Shown: positions 41,347 through 49,810 of the stretch, in pieces
How the letters are laid out: each line of letters begins with the position of its first letter
Numbering within the stretch: position 1 is the stretch's first letter
Assembly (NCBI GenBank): GCA_964432415.1
Contig: CAYSNW010000023.1
Coordinates: 1 to 50,632, forward strand
DNA length: 50,632 bases
Origin: JAFECT01 sp964432415
GTDB taxonomy: Bacteria; Pseudomonadota; Alphaproteobacteria; Caulobacterales; Caulobacteraceae
Reading direction: 5' to 3'
Made by a program: the position numbers and the translations under genes
The notes under the pieces: model-generated
What the model was told of the DNA's origin: nothing
What the model saw: only the letters and a program-made list of their open reading frames with translations
The model's database searches: none

Positions 41347-41377
41347 TTGTGCAAGGCGGGCGCGGCGGGGCTATAGC
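41347..41377 (+). promoter_or_regulatory. Candidate rnd promoter giving a leaderless mRNA
   Basis: TTGTGC (41347-41352), a 19-base spacer and TATAGC (41372-41377) precede the ATG at 41384 by six bases; GCTATAGC resembles the Caulobacter -10. Transcription would start on the start codon itself. The -35 lies in a CTTGTGCAAG palindrome shared with the divergent purM side. Confidence 0.45.
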
Positions 41378-41383
41378 ATGGTC

Positions 41384-42535
41384 ATGACGCCGATCACGAC
41401 CACCGGGGCGCTTGCAAGCCTCTGCGAACGACTTTCCACAGAACCGTTCATCACCGTCGATACCGAGTTCATGCGGGAGACCACCTATTGGCCGAGGCTT
41501 TGCCTTGTGCAGGTGGCGTCTCCGCACGAGGCCGCGTGCATCGATCCCCTGGCCGAGGGCCTGGACCTGGAGCCGCTGCTCAGGCTCTTCGCCAACACGG
41601 CGATCACCAAGGTCTTCCACGCCGCCCGCCAGGACGTGGAGATCTTCCATAACCTCGGGGTGATTCCCCAACCGTTGTTCGACACCCAGGTGGCGGCCAT
41701 GGCCGCGGGCTTCGGCGACCAGGTCAGCTATGATTCGCTGGTCCGGCAGATGCTGAAGAAGGACATCGACAAGGCCAGCCGCTTCACGGACTGGGCGCGC
41801 CGGCCGCTCTCGGACGCCCAGCTGACCTATGCGCTGGGCGACGTCACCTGGCTGGCCAAGCTGTATCCGCTGCTGCGCGAGCGGCTGGAGCGCGAGGGGC
41901 GCCTGCCCTGGGTCTCCGAGGAGATGGCGGCCCTGACCAATCCCGCCCTCTACGACGTCACCCCCGAGAACGCCTGGAAGCGGCTCAAGCCCAAGCGCTT
42001 TTCGTCCAAGTATCTCGCCGCCTTCAAGGCCACCGCCGGCTGGCGCGAGCGCATGGCCCAGGAACGCGACCAGCCTCGCGGCCGCATCCTGAAGGACGAG
42101 GCGATCGACGAGATCGCGACCCAGCTGCCGCTGGACGCCGACGCCTTCAACCGCCTGCGCTCGGTCTCCAAGGGCTTCGGCACATCGAAGTTCGGCGCCG
42201 ACCTGATCGCGGAGCTGAAGGCGGCCCTGGCCGATCCGGCCGCCCATGCGCCGGAGGTCGAGCGCGAGCCCCGCCGGGATCCCGCGCCGGGCGCCATCGT
42301 CGAGCTGCTCAAGGTGCTGCTCAAGTCCCGCTCGGAAGCCACCCACGTGGCCCCCAAGCTGATCGCCACGGTGGCGGACCTGGAGCGCATCGCGGTGGAC
42401 GACAATGCCGATGTCGAGGCCCTGCAGGGCTGGCGGCGCAAGGTGTTCGGCGACGATGCGCTGAAGCTCAAGCGCGGCGAGATCGCTCTGGTGCTGAACG
42501 GCTCGCGCGTCGAGGTGGTCGAGATCGAGGGGTAG
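41384..42535 (+). CDS. rnd: Ribonuclease D
   Basis: RNase D trims the 3' ends of tRNA precursors and other RNAs. The 383-residue protein has the DEDD exonuclease motifs FITVDTEFMRETTYWPRLCLVQ, VFHAARQDVEIFHN and QLTYALGDVTWL, followed by one or two HRDC domains (LARAQER-type region RGRILKDEAIDEIA). ATG 41384 is preferred because the promoter suggests a leaderless transcript starting there; an upstream ATG at 41378 is the alternative. It converges on ppx. Confidence 0.95.
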   Translation: MTPITTTGALASLCERLSTEPFITVDTEFMRETTYWPRLCLVQVASPHEAACIDPLAEGLDLEPLLRLFANTAITKVFHAARQDVEIFHNLGVIPQPLFDTQVAAMAAGFGDQVSYDSLVRQMLKKDIDKASRFTDWARRPLSDAQLTYALGDVTWLAKLYPLLRERLEREGRLPWVSEEMAALTNPALYDVTPENAWKRLKPKRFSSKYLAAFKATAGWRERMAQERDQPRGRILKDEAIDEIATQLPLDADAFNRLRSVSKGFGTSKFGADLIAELKAALADPAAHAPEVEREPRRDPAPGAIVELLKVLLKSRSEATHVAPKLIATVADLERIAVDDNADVEALQGWRRKVFGDDALKLKRGEIALVLNGSRVEVVEIEG

Positions 42536-42538
42536 GGT

Positions 42539-44056
42539 CTAGCGCCCGACCTTCCGCCGGGCCTCGTCCGAGGCCCGCATGTCCAGCTCCCGGCCCAGCG
42601 CATTGGCCAGCGCCTGGGCCCGCTTGGCGGTCTGCTCGCCCAGCAGCATGTCGGCCCATTCGGACCGGGCGGTCAGCACCAGCCGGCTCTTCTTCAGGTC
42701 CAGTTCCGCCTGTTCCAGCAGGTGCGGCGAGCGGCCCGACAGGTCGCAGCCCAGCCGCATGGCGAGGCCCAGCGCGCGGGCGCGGTCGAACTGTTCGCGG
42801 CTGAGCAGCCGGCGTACGGCGTCGGCCTCGGGCGTCTCGGTCGGGCCGCCGTAACGGGCATGGACAGCAACGGCCAGGTAGGCGCGCTCCCGGTGGGTCT
42901 GGCCCGCGATGGGCGCGCGCAGCACCTGGGTGAAGGCGAGATCGGCGCGATGATCGGGGTGCAGCCTGGCTCCGGCGTCGGCCAGGTGGCAGGCGGCGTT
43001 GATCAGGGTCGGCTCACGGCCGTCGAACAGGTCGCTCAAGCTCGAGAACCCCGGGCTCAACCAGGCGGTCAGGGCCTGGCCCAGGCCATCGGCGATGCCC
43101 TGGCGGGCGCCCAGCGCCGCGCAACCTTCCAGCAGCGGATCGCGCTCGCGTTCGGCCATGTCCTCGAACAGCAGGCCCTCGCGGATGCCATAGGCCGAGA
43201 CCCAGACCTTTTCGATCTCGAGCCGCTCGACCAACTCCTCCACCACCATGGCGGCGAAGGGCAGGGTGTCGGCCCGCTTGCGGGCGCCGCGGATCCGCTC
43301 GAGCGAACCCTTGGACTGTTTGGCGACGAAACGCGCCACATCGACCACGTCGCGGCCGCTCATCTCATACAGGTGCACGATCTGCAGCGGGTACTTGGTC
43401 ATCTCCATGTGGATCAGGGCGAGGCTGCGCCAGCCGCCGCCAACCGCATGGAAGCGCTTGGTCTTGAAGCGCGCCGCCAAGGCGTCGCTCAGCCGGTCGT
43501 GGACCAGGGCCTTGACTGTGCTCTGGTCGAAGGATTTCGAGGCGCCGATCGAGAAGGGGCCGAGCGGCAGGCTGACCCCGTCGCCGGGCTTGCCGTTCCT
43601 GACCTTGATCAACTCCAGGCTGGAGCCGCCGAGATCGCCCACGACCCCGTCGGCCAGCGGCCAGCCGGCCAGTACGCCCAGCGCCGAATAGCGCGCCTCG
43701 TCCTCGCCGGAGATGATCTGCAGCTTCAGGCCGACGTCGCGCTCGACCCGCTCGATGAATTCCTTGCCGTCGGCCGCTTCGCGCACGGCGGCGGTGGCGG
43801 CGGTGTAGACGGCGGAGGGTTGGGCGGCGTCCAGCACCGCCTTGAAGCGGCGCAGCGCCGCCATGGCCATGGCCACCGCATCCGGCGACAGGCGCCCTGT
43901 CGAATCGACGCCCCGGCCAAGACCCGCCAGCACCTTCTCGTTGAAGACGGTCCAGATCGCCCGGCCCTCCAGGCGATAGATCACCAGGCGGACGGAGTTG
44001 GATCCGACGTCGACGACGGCGACGTCGCGGGACGGCCTAACGTCTGAGGCCGGCAT
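42539..44056 (-). CDS. ppx: Exopolyphosphatase (Ppx/GppA family)
   Basis: Ppx removes terminal phosphates from polyphosphate; GppA relatives act on pppGpp. The 505-residue protein has the ASKHA-fold start VVDVGSNSVRLVIYR, the phosphate loop GDLGGSSLELI, and an HD-like C-terminal domain (AYLAVAVHARYGG). It overlaps ppk by 20 bases, forming a ppk-ppx pair that makes and degrades polyphosphate. Whether pppGpp is also a substrate cannot be told from sequence. Confidence 0.93.
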   Translation of the reverse strand: MPASDVRPSRDVAVVDVGSNSVRLVIYRLEGRAIWTVFNEKVLAGLGRGVDSTGRLSPDAVAMAMAALRRFKAVLDAAQPSAVYTAATAAVREAADGKEFIERVERDVGLKLQIISGEDEARYSALGVLAGWPLADGVVGDLGGSSLELIKVRNGKPGDGVSLPLGPFSIGASKSFDQSTVKALVHDRLSDALAARFKTKRFHAVGGGWRSLALIHMEMTKYPLQIVHLYEMSGRDVVDVARFVAKQSKGSLERIRGARKRADTLPFAAMVVEELVERLEIEKVWVSAYGIREGLLFEDMAERERDPLLEGCAALGARQGIADGLGQALTAWLSPGFSSLSDLFDGREPTLINAACHLADAGARLHPDHRADLAFTQVLRAPIAGQTHRERAYLAVAVHARYGGPTETPEADAVRRLLSREQFDRARALGLAMRLGCDLSGRSPHLLEQAELDLKKSRLVLTARSEWADMLLGEQTAKRAQALANALGRELDMRASDEARRKVGR

Positions 44057-46244
44057 ATTCGATCACGCCGGGAAGCTTCTTTCCGCTGCGGCCGCGGCCT
44101 GAGAGGCTGGGATTGTTCATGAAGTAGTCGTGCGCCGAGAACGGCTTCTCCATGCCACTGACGTCGAAACGCCGATAGTGGCCGTCGGGCTCCAGCCACC
44201 AGGTCTGGGCCTCGTCCTTCAGGTTGGCGACCATGATCTGGTTCAGCACCTGGCGGTGCACGGTGGGGTTCTCCACCGGAACCATGGTCTCGACCCGGCG
44301 GTCGAGGTTACGCGGCATCCAGTCGGCCGAGGAGATGAACACCCGCGCCCGGTCGCTGGGCAGTTCCGCGCCGTTGGCGAAACAGACGATGCGGCTGTGC
44401 TCAAGGAAACGGCCGACGATCGACTTGACCCGGATGTTATCCGACAGGCCGGCGACGCCCGGGCGCAGGCAGCAGACGCCGCGCACGATCAGCTCGATGC
44501 GCACCCCGGCCTGACTGGCGCGGTACAGGGCGTCGATGATCTCGGGGTCCACCAGCGAGTTCAGCTTGGCCCAGATGGCGGCGGGTCGGCCGGCCTTGGC
44601 GTTGATCACCTCCTGGCCGATCAGGTCGATCAGCCTGGGCTTCATGGTGAAGGGGGAGAACTCCAGCTTCTCCATGGCCTCGGGGCGGGCGTAGCCGGTG
44701 ATGTAGTTGAAGATGCGCACGGAATCGCGGCCCAGAGCCGGGTCGGTCGTGAACAGCGACAGGTCGGTGTAAACCTTGGCCGTGATCGGGTGGTAGTTGC
44801 CGGTGCCGAAGTGGCAGTAGGTGCGAAGCGCCTCGCCCTCGCGGCGGACCACGACGCTGAGCTTGGCGTGGGTCTTGTACTCGACGAAGCCGTAGACGAC
44901 GTGGACGCCCGCCCGCTCCATGGCCCGGGCCCAGGTGATGTTGGCCGCCTCGTCGAAGCGCGCCTTGATCTCGACCAGGGCGGTGACGTTCTTGCCGTTC
45001 TCCGCCGCCTCGATCAGGGCGGCCACGATCGGGCTGTCCTTGGAGGTGCGGTACAGGGTCTGCTTGATGGCCACGACCGCGGGGTCGCGCGCCGCCTGGC
45101 GCAGGAACTGGACCACCACGTCGAAGCTCTCGAAGGGATGGTGGACCAGGATGTCTTTTTCTCGCATAGCAGCGAAACAGTCGCCGCCATGATCCCGGAT
45201 TCGCTCGGGAAAGCGCGGGTCGAACTGGGGGAACTTCAGATCGGGACGATCGGCCGGGATCAGCTGGTTGAGCTGGCTCAGGCCCAGGACGCCATCGACG
45301 AAATAGGTGTCGGTGTCGGACTCGATCTGGTGTTCGGCGATGAATTCGCGCAGCTCCGCCGGCATGGCGGCCTCGATCTCCACCCGCACCACCGCGCCGA
45401 GGCGGCGCTGCTTGAGCAGGGCCTCGAACTCACGGACCAGGTCCTCGGCCTCTTCCTCGATCTCGATGTCGCTGTCGCGCAGCACCCGGAACACGCCTCG
45501 GGCCTCGACCTCACAGCCGGGGAACAGGTGGTCGATGAACAGCACGACCAGGTTTTCCAACGACAGGAACCGCCGGTGGGCGCGGCCGCCCTTGCGGTGG
45601 CCGTTGGGCAGTTCCCAGAACCGCTGGACCTGCTGGGGCACCGGCACCAGGGCGTAGAGAGGCTTGCCGTCCGACAGGCGGCGCAGCTTGAGCGCCAGGG
45701 AGAAGCCCAGGTTGGGAATGAACGGGAAGGGGTGGGCCGGATCGATGGCCAGCGGCGTGAGGATCGGAAACAGCTGGCTGGCGTAGATGGCCTCCAGCTT
45801 GGTCCGCTCAGCACGGGTGACATCGTCGACGTCGACAACCTCGATGGCCTCCTTGGCCAAGGCGGCGCGCAGCTCGCGCCACTGGCGCTGCTGGTCCTCG
45901 GCCAGTTCCGTGGCGGCCGCATTGACCTTGTCCAGGGCGTCGGTCGGGGTCTGGCCGTCCTGGAACACCACCCGCACCCGCTCGCGCACCTGGCCCTTCA
46001 GGCCGGCGACGCGCACCATGTAGAACTCGTCGAGGTTCGAGGCCGAGATGGACAGGAAACGCAGGCGCTCCAGCAGCGGATGGCGCGGATTGGCTGCCTC
46101 CTCCATCACACGGCGGTTGAAGTCCAGCCACGACAGTTCGCGGTTGAAGAACCGTTCGGGGGAAGCGATCAGCGCCTCGTCAACACGCAGCCGCGGCGCG
46201 TGTGACGGAGGGACTTCGGCGTCGGCGATGGCGGCGTCGGACAT
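44037..46244 (-). CDS. ppk: Polyphosphate kinase 1
   Basis: Ppk1 polymerises phosphate from ATP into polyphosphate at the membrane. The 735-residue enzyme has the N-terminal ELSWLDFNRRVMEEAANPRHPLLERLRFLSI signature, two phosphohistidine regions including YKTHAKLSVVVRREG (the autophosphorylated His), and a C-terminal SSADWMPRNLDRRVE motif. The ATG at 46244 is preferred over the TTG at 46265; AGGCC lies a few bases upstream. A perfect DnaA box is seven bases upstream of this ATG. Confidence 0.96.
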   Translation of the reverse strand: MSDAAIADAEVPPSHAPRLRVDEALIASPERFFNRELSWLDFNRRVMEEAANPRHPLLERLRFLSISASNLDEFYMVRVAGLKGQVRERVRVVFQDGQTPTDALDKVNAAATELAEDQQRQWRELRAALAKEAIEVVDVDDVTRAERTKLEAIYASQLFPILTPLAIDPAHPFPFIPNLGFSLALKLRRLSDGKPLYALVPVPQQVQRFWELPNGHRKGGRAHRRFLSLENLVVLFIDHLFPGCEVEARGVFRVLRDSDIEIEEEAEDLVREFEALLKQRRLGAVVRVEIEAAMPAELREFIAEHQIESDTDTYFVDGVLGLSQLNQLIPADRPDLKFPQFDPRFPERIRDHGGDCFAAMREKDILVHHPFESFDVVVQFLRQAARDPAVVAIKQTLYRTSKDSPIVAALIEAAENGKNVTALVEIKARFDEAANITWARAMERAGVHVVYGFVEYKTHAKLSVVVRREGEALRTYCHFGTGNYHPITAKVYTDLSLFTTDPALGRDSVRIFNYITGYARPEAMEKLEFSPFTMKPRLIDLIGQEVINAKAGRPAAIWAKLNSLVDPEIIDALYRASQAGVRIELIVRGVCCLRPGVAGLSDNIRVKSIVGRFLEHSRIVCFANGAELPSDRARVFISSADWMPRNLDRRVETMVPVENPTVHRQVLNQIMVANLKDEAQTWWLEPDGHYRRFDVSGMEKPFSAHDYFMNNPSLSGRGRSGKKLPGVIEYAGLRR

Positions 46245-46250
46245 GAGGCC

Positions 46251-46259
46251 TGTGGATAA
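46251..46259 (-). promoter_or_regulatory. Perfect DnaA box upstream of ppk
   Basis: TTATCCACA on the minus strand matches the E. coli consensus DnaA box at all nine positions. It lies between the hda stop (46354) and the ppk ATG (46244), six bases upstream of the latter, inside the probable 5' leader of ppk. Binding would suggest DnaA control or titration near the DnaA-inactivator gene. Confidence 0.6.
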
Positions 46260-46353
46260 GATCAAAAGACGTTGTCGCCCGCCGGCCCGGGAGCCGCAAG
46301 CGAAAGGCCGAGAATAGCCCGGATTTGCTAAGTTTTGTTCACCCGCGCGGGGT

Positions 46354-47031
46354 TCAGTCCCAGAGGTCGCCGCTTTCGGGTTCCCGCTCCAGGATTTCGC
46401 GGGCCAGCGCCCGGGTGACCGGGCGGTGCTCCGGACCCGCGGCCTCGTCCAGCTTGAAGACGATTTCGCGCGCCCGGGCTGCGGAGCGTTCGATGCGCCG
46501 CACCAGGTATTCCAGCAGTTCCTCCGACGGCCGGATCGAGCTGAGGGCGAAGTAGCGCTCCAGCACGCCCCTCAGGATGGCGTCGTCCGGCGGGCCCAGT
46601 TCGGCCACCCGAAGCGCGTTCAGGCGCGAGCGCAGGTCGGGCAGGTCGATGCTCCAGGCGGCCGGCCGAACGCGGGAGGTCAGAAGCAGCGCGCCGCCGC
46701 TGGCGCCGGCCTGGTTGAGCAGGTGGAACAGAGTCTCGTCGCCCACCTTGTCCGCGTCGTCGACGACCACGGGCCGGCCTTCCAGGTCGGGCAGGTCGAC
46801 CAGTTCGGCGGCGACGTCGCTCAGGAACACCGCGCCGTTGCGCTCGGCCCAGTCGCTGGCCAGGTGGGTCTTGCCTGCGCCCTCCGGCCCCACGAGCGCC
46901 AGCGCCCCCCCGAGACCATCGGGGAAGCCGTCGAGCGCGCCCACCGCCGCCGCATTGGCGTCGGACACCACGAACGCCTCGCGTCCGTAGGTCGGTGGTG
47001 TCTCGAGATTCAGGCGCAGCTGGCGGCCCAC
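46354..47031 (-). CDS. hdaA: DnaA regulatory inactivator HdaA
   Basis: Hda promotes hydrolysis of DnaA-bound ATP together with the DNA clamp, stopping re-initiation. The product has about 225 residues: QLRLNL near the N-terminus looks like the clamp-binding motif, followed by the P-loop GPEGAGKT at 48-55, the VVVDDADKV Walker B, sensor regions and LTSRVRPAAW. The GTG at 47031 is used; a TTG at 47073 is possible. In Caulobacter HdaA is part of the same purine/replication neighbourhood. ppk and ppx follow on the same strand. Confidence 0.88.
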   Translation of the reverse strand: MGRQLRLNLETPPTYGREAFVVSDANAAAVGALDGFPDGLGGALALVGPEGAGKTHLASDWAERNGAVFLSDVAAELVDLPDLEGRPVVVDDADKVGDETLFHLLNQAGASGGALLLTSRVRPAAWSIDLPDLRSRLNALRVAELGPPDDAILRGVLERYFALSSIRPSEELLEYLVRRIERSAARAREIVFKLDEAAGPEHRPVTRALAREILEREPESGDLWD

Positions 47032-47166
47032 GTCACCGGTCCGGAATTGATGATCACGACTCGGTCTTACCAAACCCCACTTCGCCTATCGACGCACGGA
47101 ATTCGGATTGGTTCCGCAAAGCTTGGATATGTCGTCCCCGCCTGTGGGCGGACAGGGGAGAAGTCG

Positions 47167-47847
47167 TCAGGCGAGCCCGAGTCCCGCCAGAACCTTCAGG
47201 GTCAGGCGCTCGCAGTCTGGTCCGGCGAACACGAAAACCTCGCCGAGCGCGCCCTTCAGGTTGGGCGCCAGGTCCTCGCGCAGCCGCCGGCGCGCGCGCA
47301 GCAGGCGGGTCTTGACGGTCGCGGCCGGAATTTCGAGGGCCTCGGCGGTTTCCTCGACGCTCAGGTCTTCGATCTCGCGCAGCACGAAGACCGAGCGGAA
47401 CGGGTCGGGCAGGCGCTCGACGGCGCCTTCCAGCAGGCGGCCCATCTGGGCCCGGGCGGCCTCGGCCTCCGGCGTCGGCGCCGGCGAGCCGCGGTCGCGG
47501 TAACGGTCGAGGTCCGGCACATCGTTCTCCTCGAGGTACTTGGCGCGCCGGAGGTTGGCGCGGCGGCGGCCGATGGCTTCGTTCAGGACGATGCGGGTGA
47601 GCCAGGTCGACAGGCTGGAGTCCCCCTTGAAGCCGTCCATGGCGCGAAAGGCCTTCAGGTAGGCGTCCTGCACCACGTCCTCGGCCTCGGTGCGGTTCTT
47701 GAGCACCGACCAGGCGGCGCGCAGCAGGCGCTGGTTATGGCGGGCGGTGATCAGCCGGATGGCGGCGACGTCGCGCGCGGCCGCGTGCCGGGCGAGGTCG
47801 AGATCGCCGAGCGCTTCAAGGGCCGTCTTCAGGGGTTGAACGCTCAT
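47167..47847 (-). CDS. ECF-type RNA polymerase sigma factor
   Basis: The 226-residue protein has sigma region 2 (AEDVVQDAYLKAFRAMDGFKGDSSLSTWLTRIVLNEAIGRRR) and region 4 (DPFRSVFVLREIEDLSVEETAEALEIPAATVKTRLLRARRRLRE). Between them is a linker and after region 4 a short tail with GPDCERLTLKVLAGLGL, which has one cysteine. No anti-sigma gene is adjacent: hdaA lies downstream, and the DUF4142/cupredoxin genes are divergent. The GGAAC-N17-CGTC element on its own upstream side suggests autoregulation. The start at 47847 leaves about 28 bases of leader. Confidence 0.9.
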   Translation of the reverse strand: MSVQPLKTALEALGDLDLARHAAARDVAAIRLITARHNQRLLRAAWSVLKNRTEAEDVVQDAYLKAFRAMDGFKGDSSLSTWLTRIVLNEAIGRRRANLRRAKYLEENDVPDLDRYRDRGSPAPTPEAEAARAQMGRLLEGAVERLPDPFRSVFVLREIEDLSVEETAEALEIPAATVKTRLLRARRRLREDLAPNLKGALGEVFVFAGPDCERLTLKVLAGLGLA

Positions 47848-47881
47848 CGGCAGGCTCCGCTTCGTCTCTATCGCCCTATTG

Positions 47882-47907
47882 GACGCCGGCGTCCGGGTCG
47901 AGGTTCC
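47882..47907 (-). promoter_or_regulatory. ECF promoter reading toward the sigma factor
   Basis: On the minus strand GGAAC (47907-47903), a 17-base spacer and CGTC (47885-47882) form an ECF-type promoter. It shares a 20-bp perfect palindrome (47899-47918) with the divergent promoter at 47910-47935. Initiation near 47875 would give a 28-base leader. Confidence 0.65.
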
Positions 47908-47909
47908 CG

Positions 47910-47935
47910 GGAACCTCGCGGCGGCGGGCGCCGTC
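47910..47935 (+). promoter_or_regulatory. ECF promoter reading toward the DUF4142 gene
   Basis: On the plus strand GGAAC (47910-47914), a 17-base spacer and CGTC (47932-47935) mirror the element on the other strand exactly. The two -35 boxes are halves of one palindrome. Initiation near 47942 would give a leader of about 39 bases before 47981. Confidence 0.65.
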
Positions 47936-47980
47936 CAACCGCGCGACCGGCGCTGCGCCGGATCGTTCGGGAGAGAGACC

Positions 47981-48499
47981 ATGAAACGCATTGCTGTCGC
48001 CATCGCCACGCTCGGCGCGCTCGCCCTGGGGGGCATGGCCTGGGCCGCGGCGCTCAACGACGCCCAGATCGCCCACATCGCCTACACGGCCGGGGTCATC
48101 GACGTGGCCGCCGGCAAGCAGGCCCTGGCCAAGTCGAAGAACGCCCAGGTCCGCGCCTTCGCGCAGGAGATGGTCCGCGACCATGAGGCGGTGAACAAGC
48201 AGGCGCTCGCCCTGGTCGGCAAGCTGCACGTGACTCCGGAAGCCAACGCCACCAGCGCGGCCCTGGAAAAGAGCGCGACGGCCGAGCGGGCCAAGCTCGC
48301 GAAGCTCAGCGGCGCGGCCTTCGACCGGGCCTATGTCGCCAACGAGGTCGCCTACCACAAGACCGTCAACGGCGCGCTCGCCGACACCCTGATCCCCGGC
48401 GCCCACAACGCCGAGCTGAAGGGCCTGCTGGAAACCGGGTTGAAGCTGTTCCGCTCGCACCAGGAACACGCCGAGCACCTGGCGCATGCCCTGCATTGA
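47981..48499 (+). CDS. Secreted DUF4142 protein
   Basis: The 172-residue precursor has a signal peptide (MKRIAVAIATLGALALGGMAWAA) and a ferritin-like four-helix DUF4142 domain: DAQIAHIAYTAGVIDVAAGKQAL, FAQEMVRDHEAVNKQALAL, DRAYVANEVAYHKTVNGAL and LKLFRSHQEHAEHLAHAL. DUF4142 proteins are often found with stress genes; possible metal or radical protection is not shown here. A GAGAGAG ribosome-binding site precedes the ATG. It overlaps the cupredoxin gene by 14 bases. Confidence 0.85.
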   Translation: MKRIAVAIATLGALALGGMAWAAALNDAQIAHIAYTAGVIDVAAGKQALAKSKNAQVRAFAQEMVRDHEAVNKQALALVGKLHVTPEANATSAALEKSATAERAKLAKLSGAAFDRAYVANEVAYHKTVNGALADTLIPGAHNAELKGLLETGLKLFRSHQEHAEHLAHALH

Positions 48500-48830
48500 C
48501 CGGCGACGGGGCCTGGCCGGGGCGCTGGTCCTCGGCCTGGGCCTGGCGGCCTGCCAGCCCAGGCCTGCCCCGAAACCCGAGACCCACACCATCGTCATCG
48601 ACCAGATGGCGTACGGTCCGGCGCTGACCCAGGCGCGGGTCGGCGACACCCTGGTCTTCGTCAATCGCGACATCCTCAAGCACACCGCGACGGACAGGGG
48701 CCAGGCCTTCGACTTCGACCTGGAACCCGGCGCCCGGGCCCAGACCCGTCTGGCCACGCCGGGGCGGGTGCGGGTCTACTGCCGCTACCATCCCGGCATG
48801 AGCGCCGAGGTCGAGGTCGCCGGGACCTGA
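48486..48830 (+). CDS. Cupredoxin-domain lipoprotein
   Basis: The 114-residue protein has a Tat-like RRR near the N-terminus, a lipobox (LAAC, Cys23), a Pro-rich spacer, and a plastocyanin/amicyanin-like domain. Type I copper ligands are visible as His66 (ILKHTA), Cys99, His102 and Met105 (CRYHPGM), the His-Cys-His-Met set. It should be a small electron carrier or copper scavenger in the envelope. Its start lies inside the DUF4142 stop region, a 14-base overlap. Confidence 0.85.
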   Translation: MPCIDRRRGLAGALVLGLGLAACQPRPAPKPETHTIVIDQMAYGPALTQARVGDTLVFVNRDILKHTATDRGQAFDFDLEPGARAQTRLATPGRVRVYCRYHPGMSAEVEVAGT

Positions 48831-48889
48831 GGGAGGCGACAGAACCCCTCTCCTGGTCGATACTGATGCTTCGATCCGGGGAGGGGACC

Positions 48890-49792
48890 ATGGCGCGTGT
48901 TCGCACTTCACTCTTGACGGCGGCGATCGGAGGCCTGCTGCTGACTGCCGCGGCGCCCGAGCCGGCGCCGGTCCCGTCGGTGGCGGACATCCTGGCGGCG
49001 TCGCAACCCGGCGAGTGGCGGAGCATCGACCCGGACAACCTGCTGGTGATGGAGCTGCCCAAGGGTCGCGTGATCATCGAGCTGGCGCCGGCCTACGCGC
49101 CCAGCCATGTCGCCAACATCAGGGCCCTGATCCGCGCCGGCTATTTCGACGACTCCGCGGTCGTCCGCTCCCAGGACAACTACGTGGTCCAGTGGGTGCA
49201 GCCTGACGAGAAGCGTTCCCTCGGCCCCGCCCAGAAGACGCTCAAGGCCGAGTTCGACCGCCCCCTGGGGCGCGACGTCCATTTCGACGCCCTGCCGGAT
49301 TCGGACACCTACGCCGCCGAGGTGGGCTTCGCCGACGGGTTCCCCGCCGCGCGCGACAACCGCCAGGGCCGGACGTGGCTGACCCACTGCTACGGCATGG
49401 TGGGCGTCGCCCGCGACAACGGCGCCGACAGCGGCGGCGGGACCGAGCTCTACGCCGTCAACGGTCAGTCGCCCCGCCACCTCGACCGCAACGTCACCAT
49501 GGTCGGCCGGGTCATCGAGGGCATGGAGCTGCTGTCGGTGATTCCGAGGGGGACCGAGGCGCTGGGCTTCTACAAGACCCCGGCCGAGAACACCCCGATC
49601 CGGCGCATCCGCGTGGCCAGCGACCTGCCGCCCGCGGAACGCCCCGCGTTCGAGGCGCTGAAGACCGGCAGCGCGACCTTCCGCACCCTGACCGAGTCGC
49701 GCCGAAATCGCCGCGACGCCTGGTTCCACGCCCAGGCCGGCGCCATCGGCGTGTGCAACGTGCCGCTGCCGGTCAGGAAGACGCCGGGCTGA
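48890..49792 (+). CDS. Secreted cyclophilin-type peptidyl-prolyl isomerase
   Basis: The 300-residue precursor has a signal peptide (MARVRTSLLTAAIGGLLLTAAA) and a divergent cyclophilin-like core: LLVMELPKGRVIIELAPAYAPSHVANIRALIRAGYFDD, then VVRSQDNYVVQWVQP. The N-terminal elements are clear; the catalytic Arg is not obvious, so activity is uncertain. GAGGGG lies just upstream of the ATG at 48890; an ATG at 48866 is the longer alternative. It is 60 bases after the cupredoxin gene and may be co-transcribed with it. Confidence 0.8.
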   Translation: MARVRTSLLTAAIGGLLLTAAAPEPAPVPSVADILAASQPGEWRSIDPDNLLVMELPKGRVIIELAPAYAPSHVANIRALIRAGYFDDSAVVRSQDNYVVQWVQPDEKRSLGPAQKTLKAEFDRPLGRDVHFDALPDSDTYAAEVGFADGFPAARDNRQGRTWLTHCYGMVGVARDNGADSGGGTELYAVNGQSPRHLDRNVTMVGRVIEGMELLSVIPRGTEALGFYKTPAENTPIRRIRVASDLPPAERPAFEALKTGSATFRTLTESRRNRRDAWFHAQAGAIGVCNVPLPVRKTPG

Positions 49793-49810
49793 CCTCGATC
49801 CGGGCCCTGC

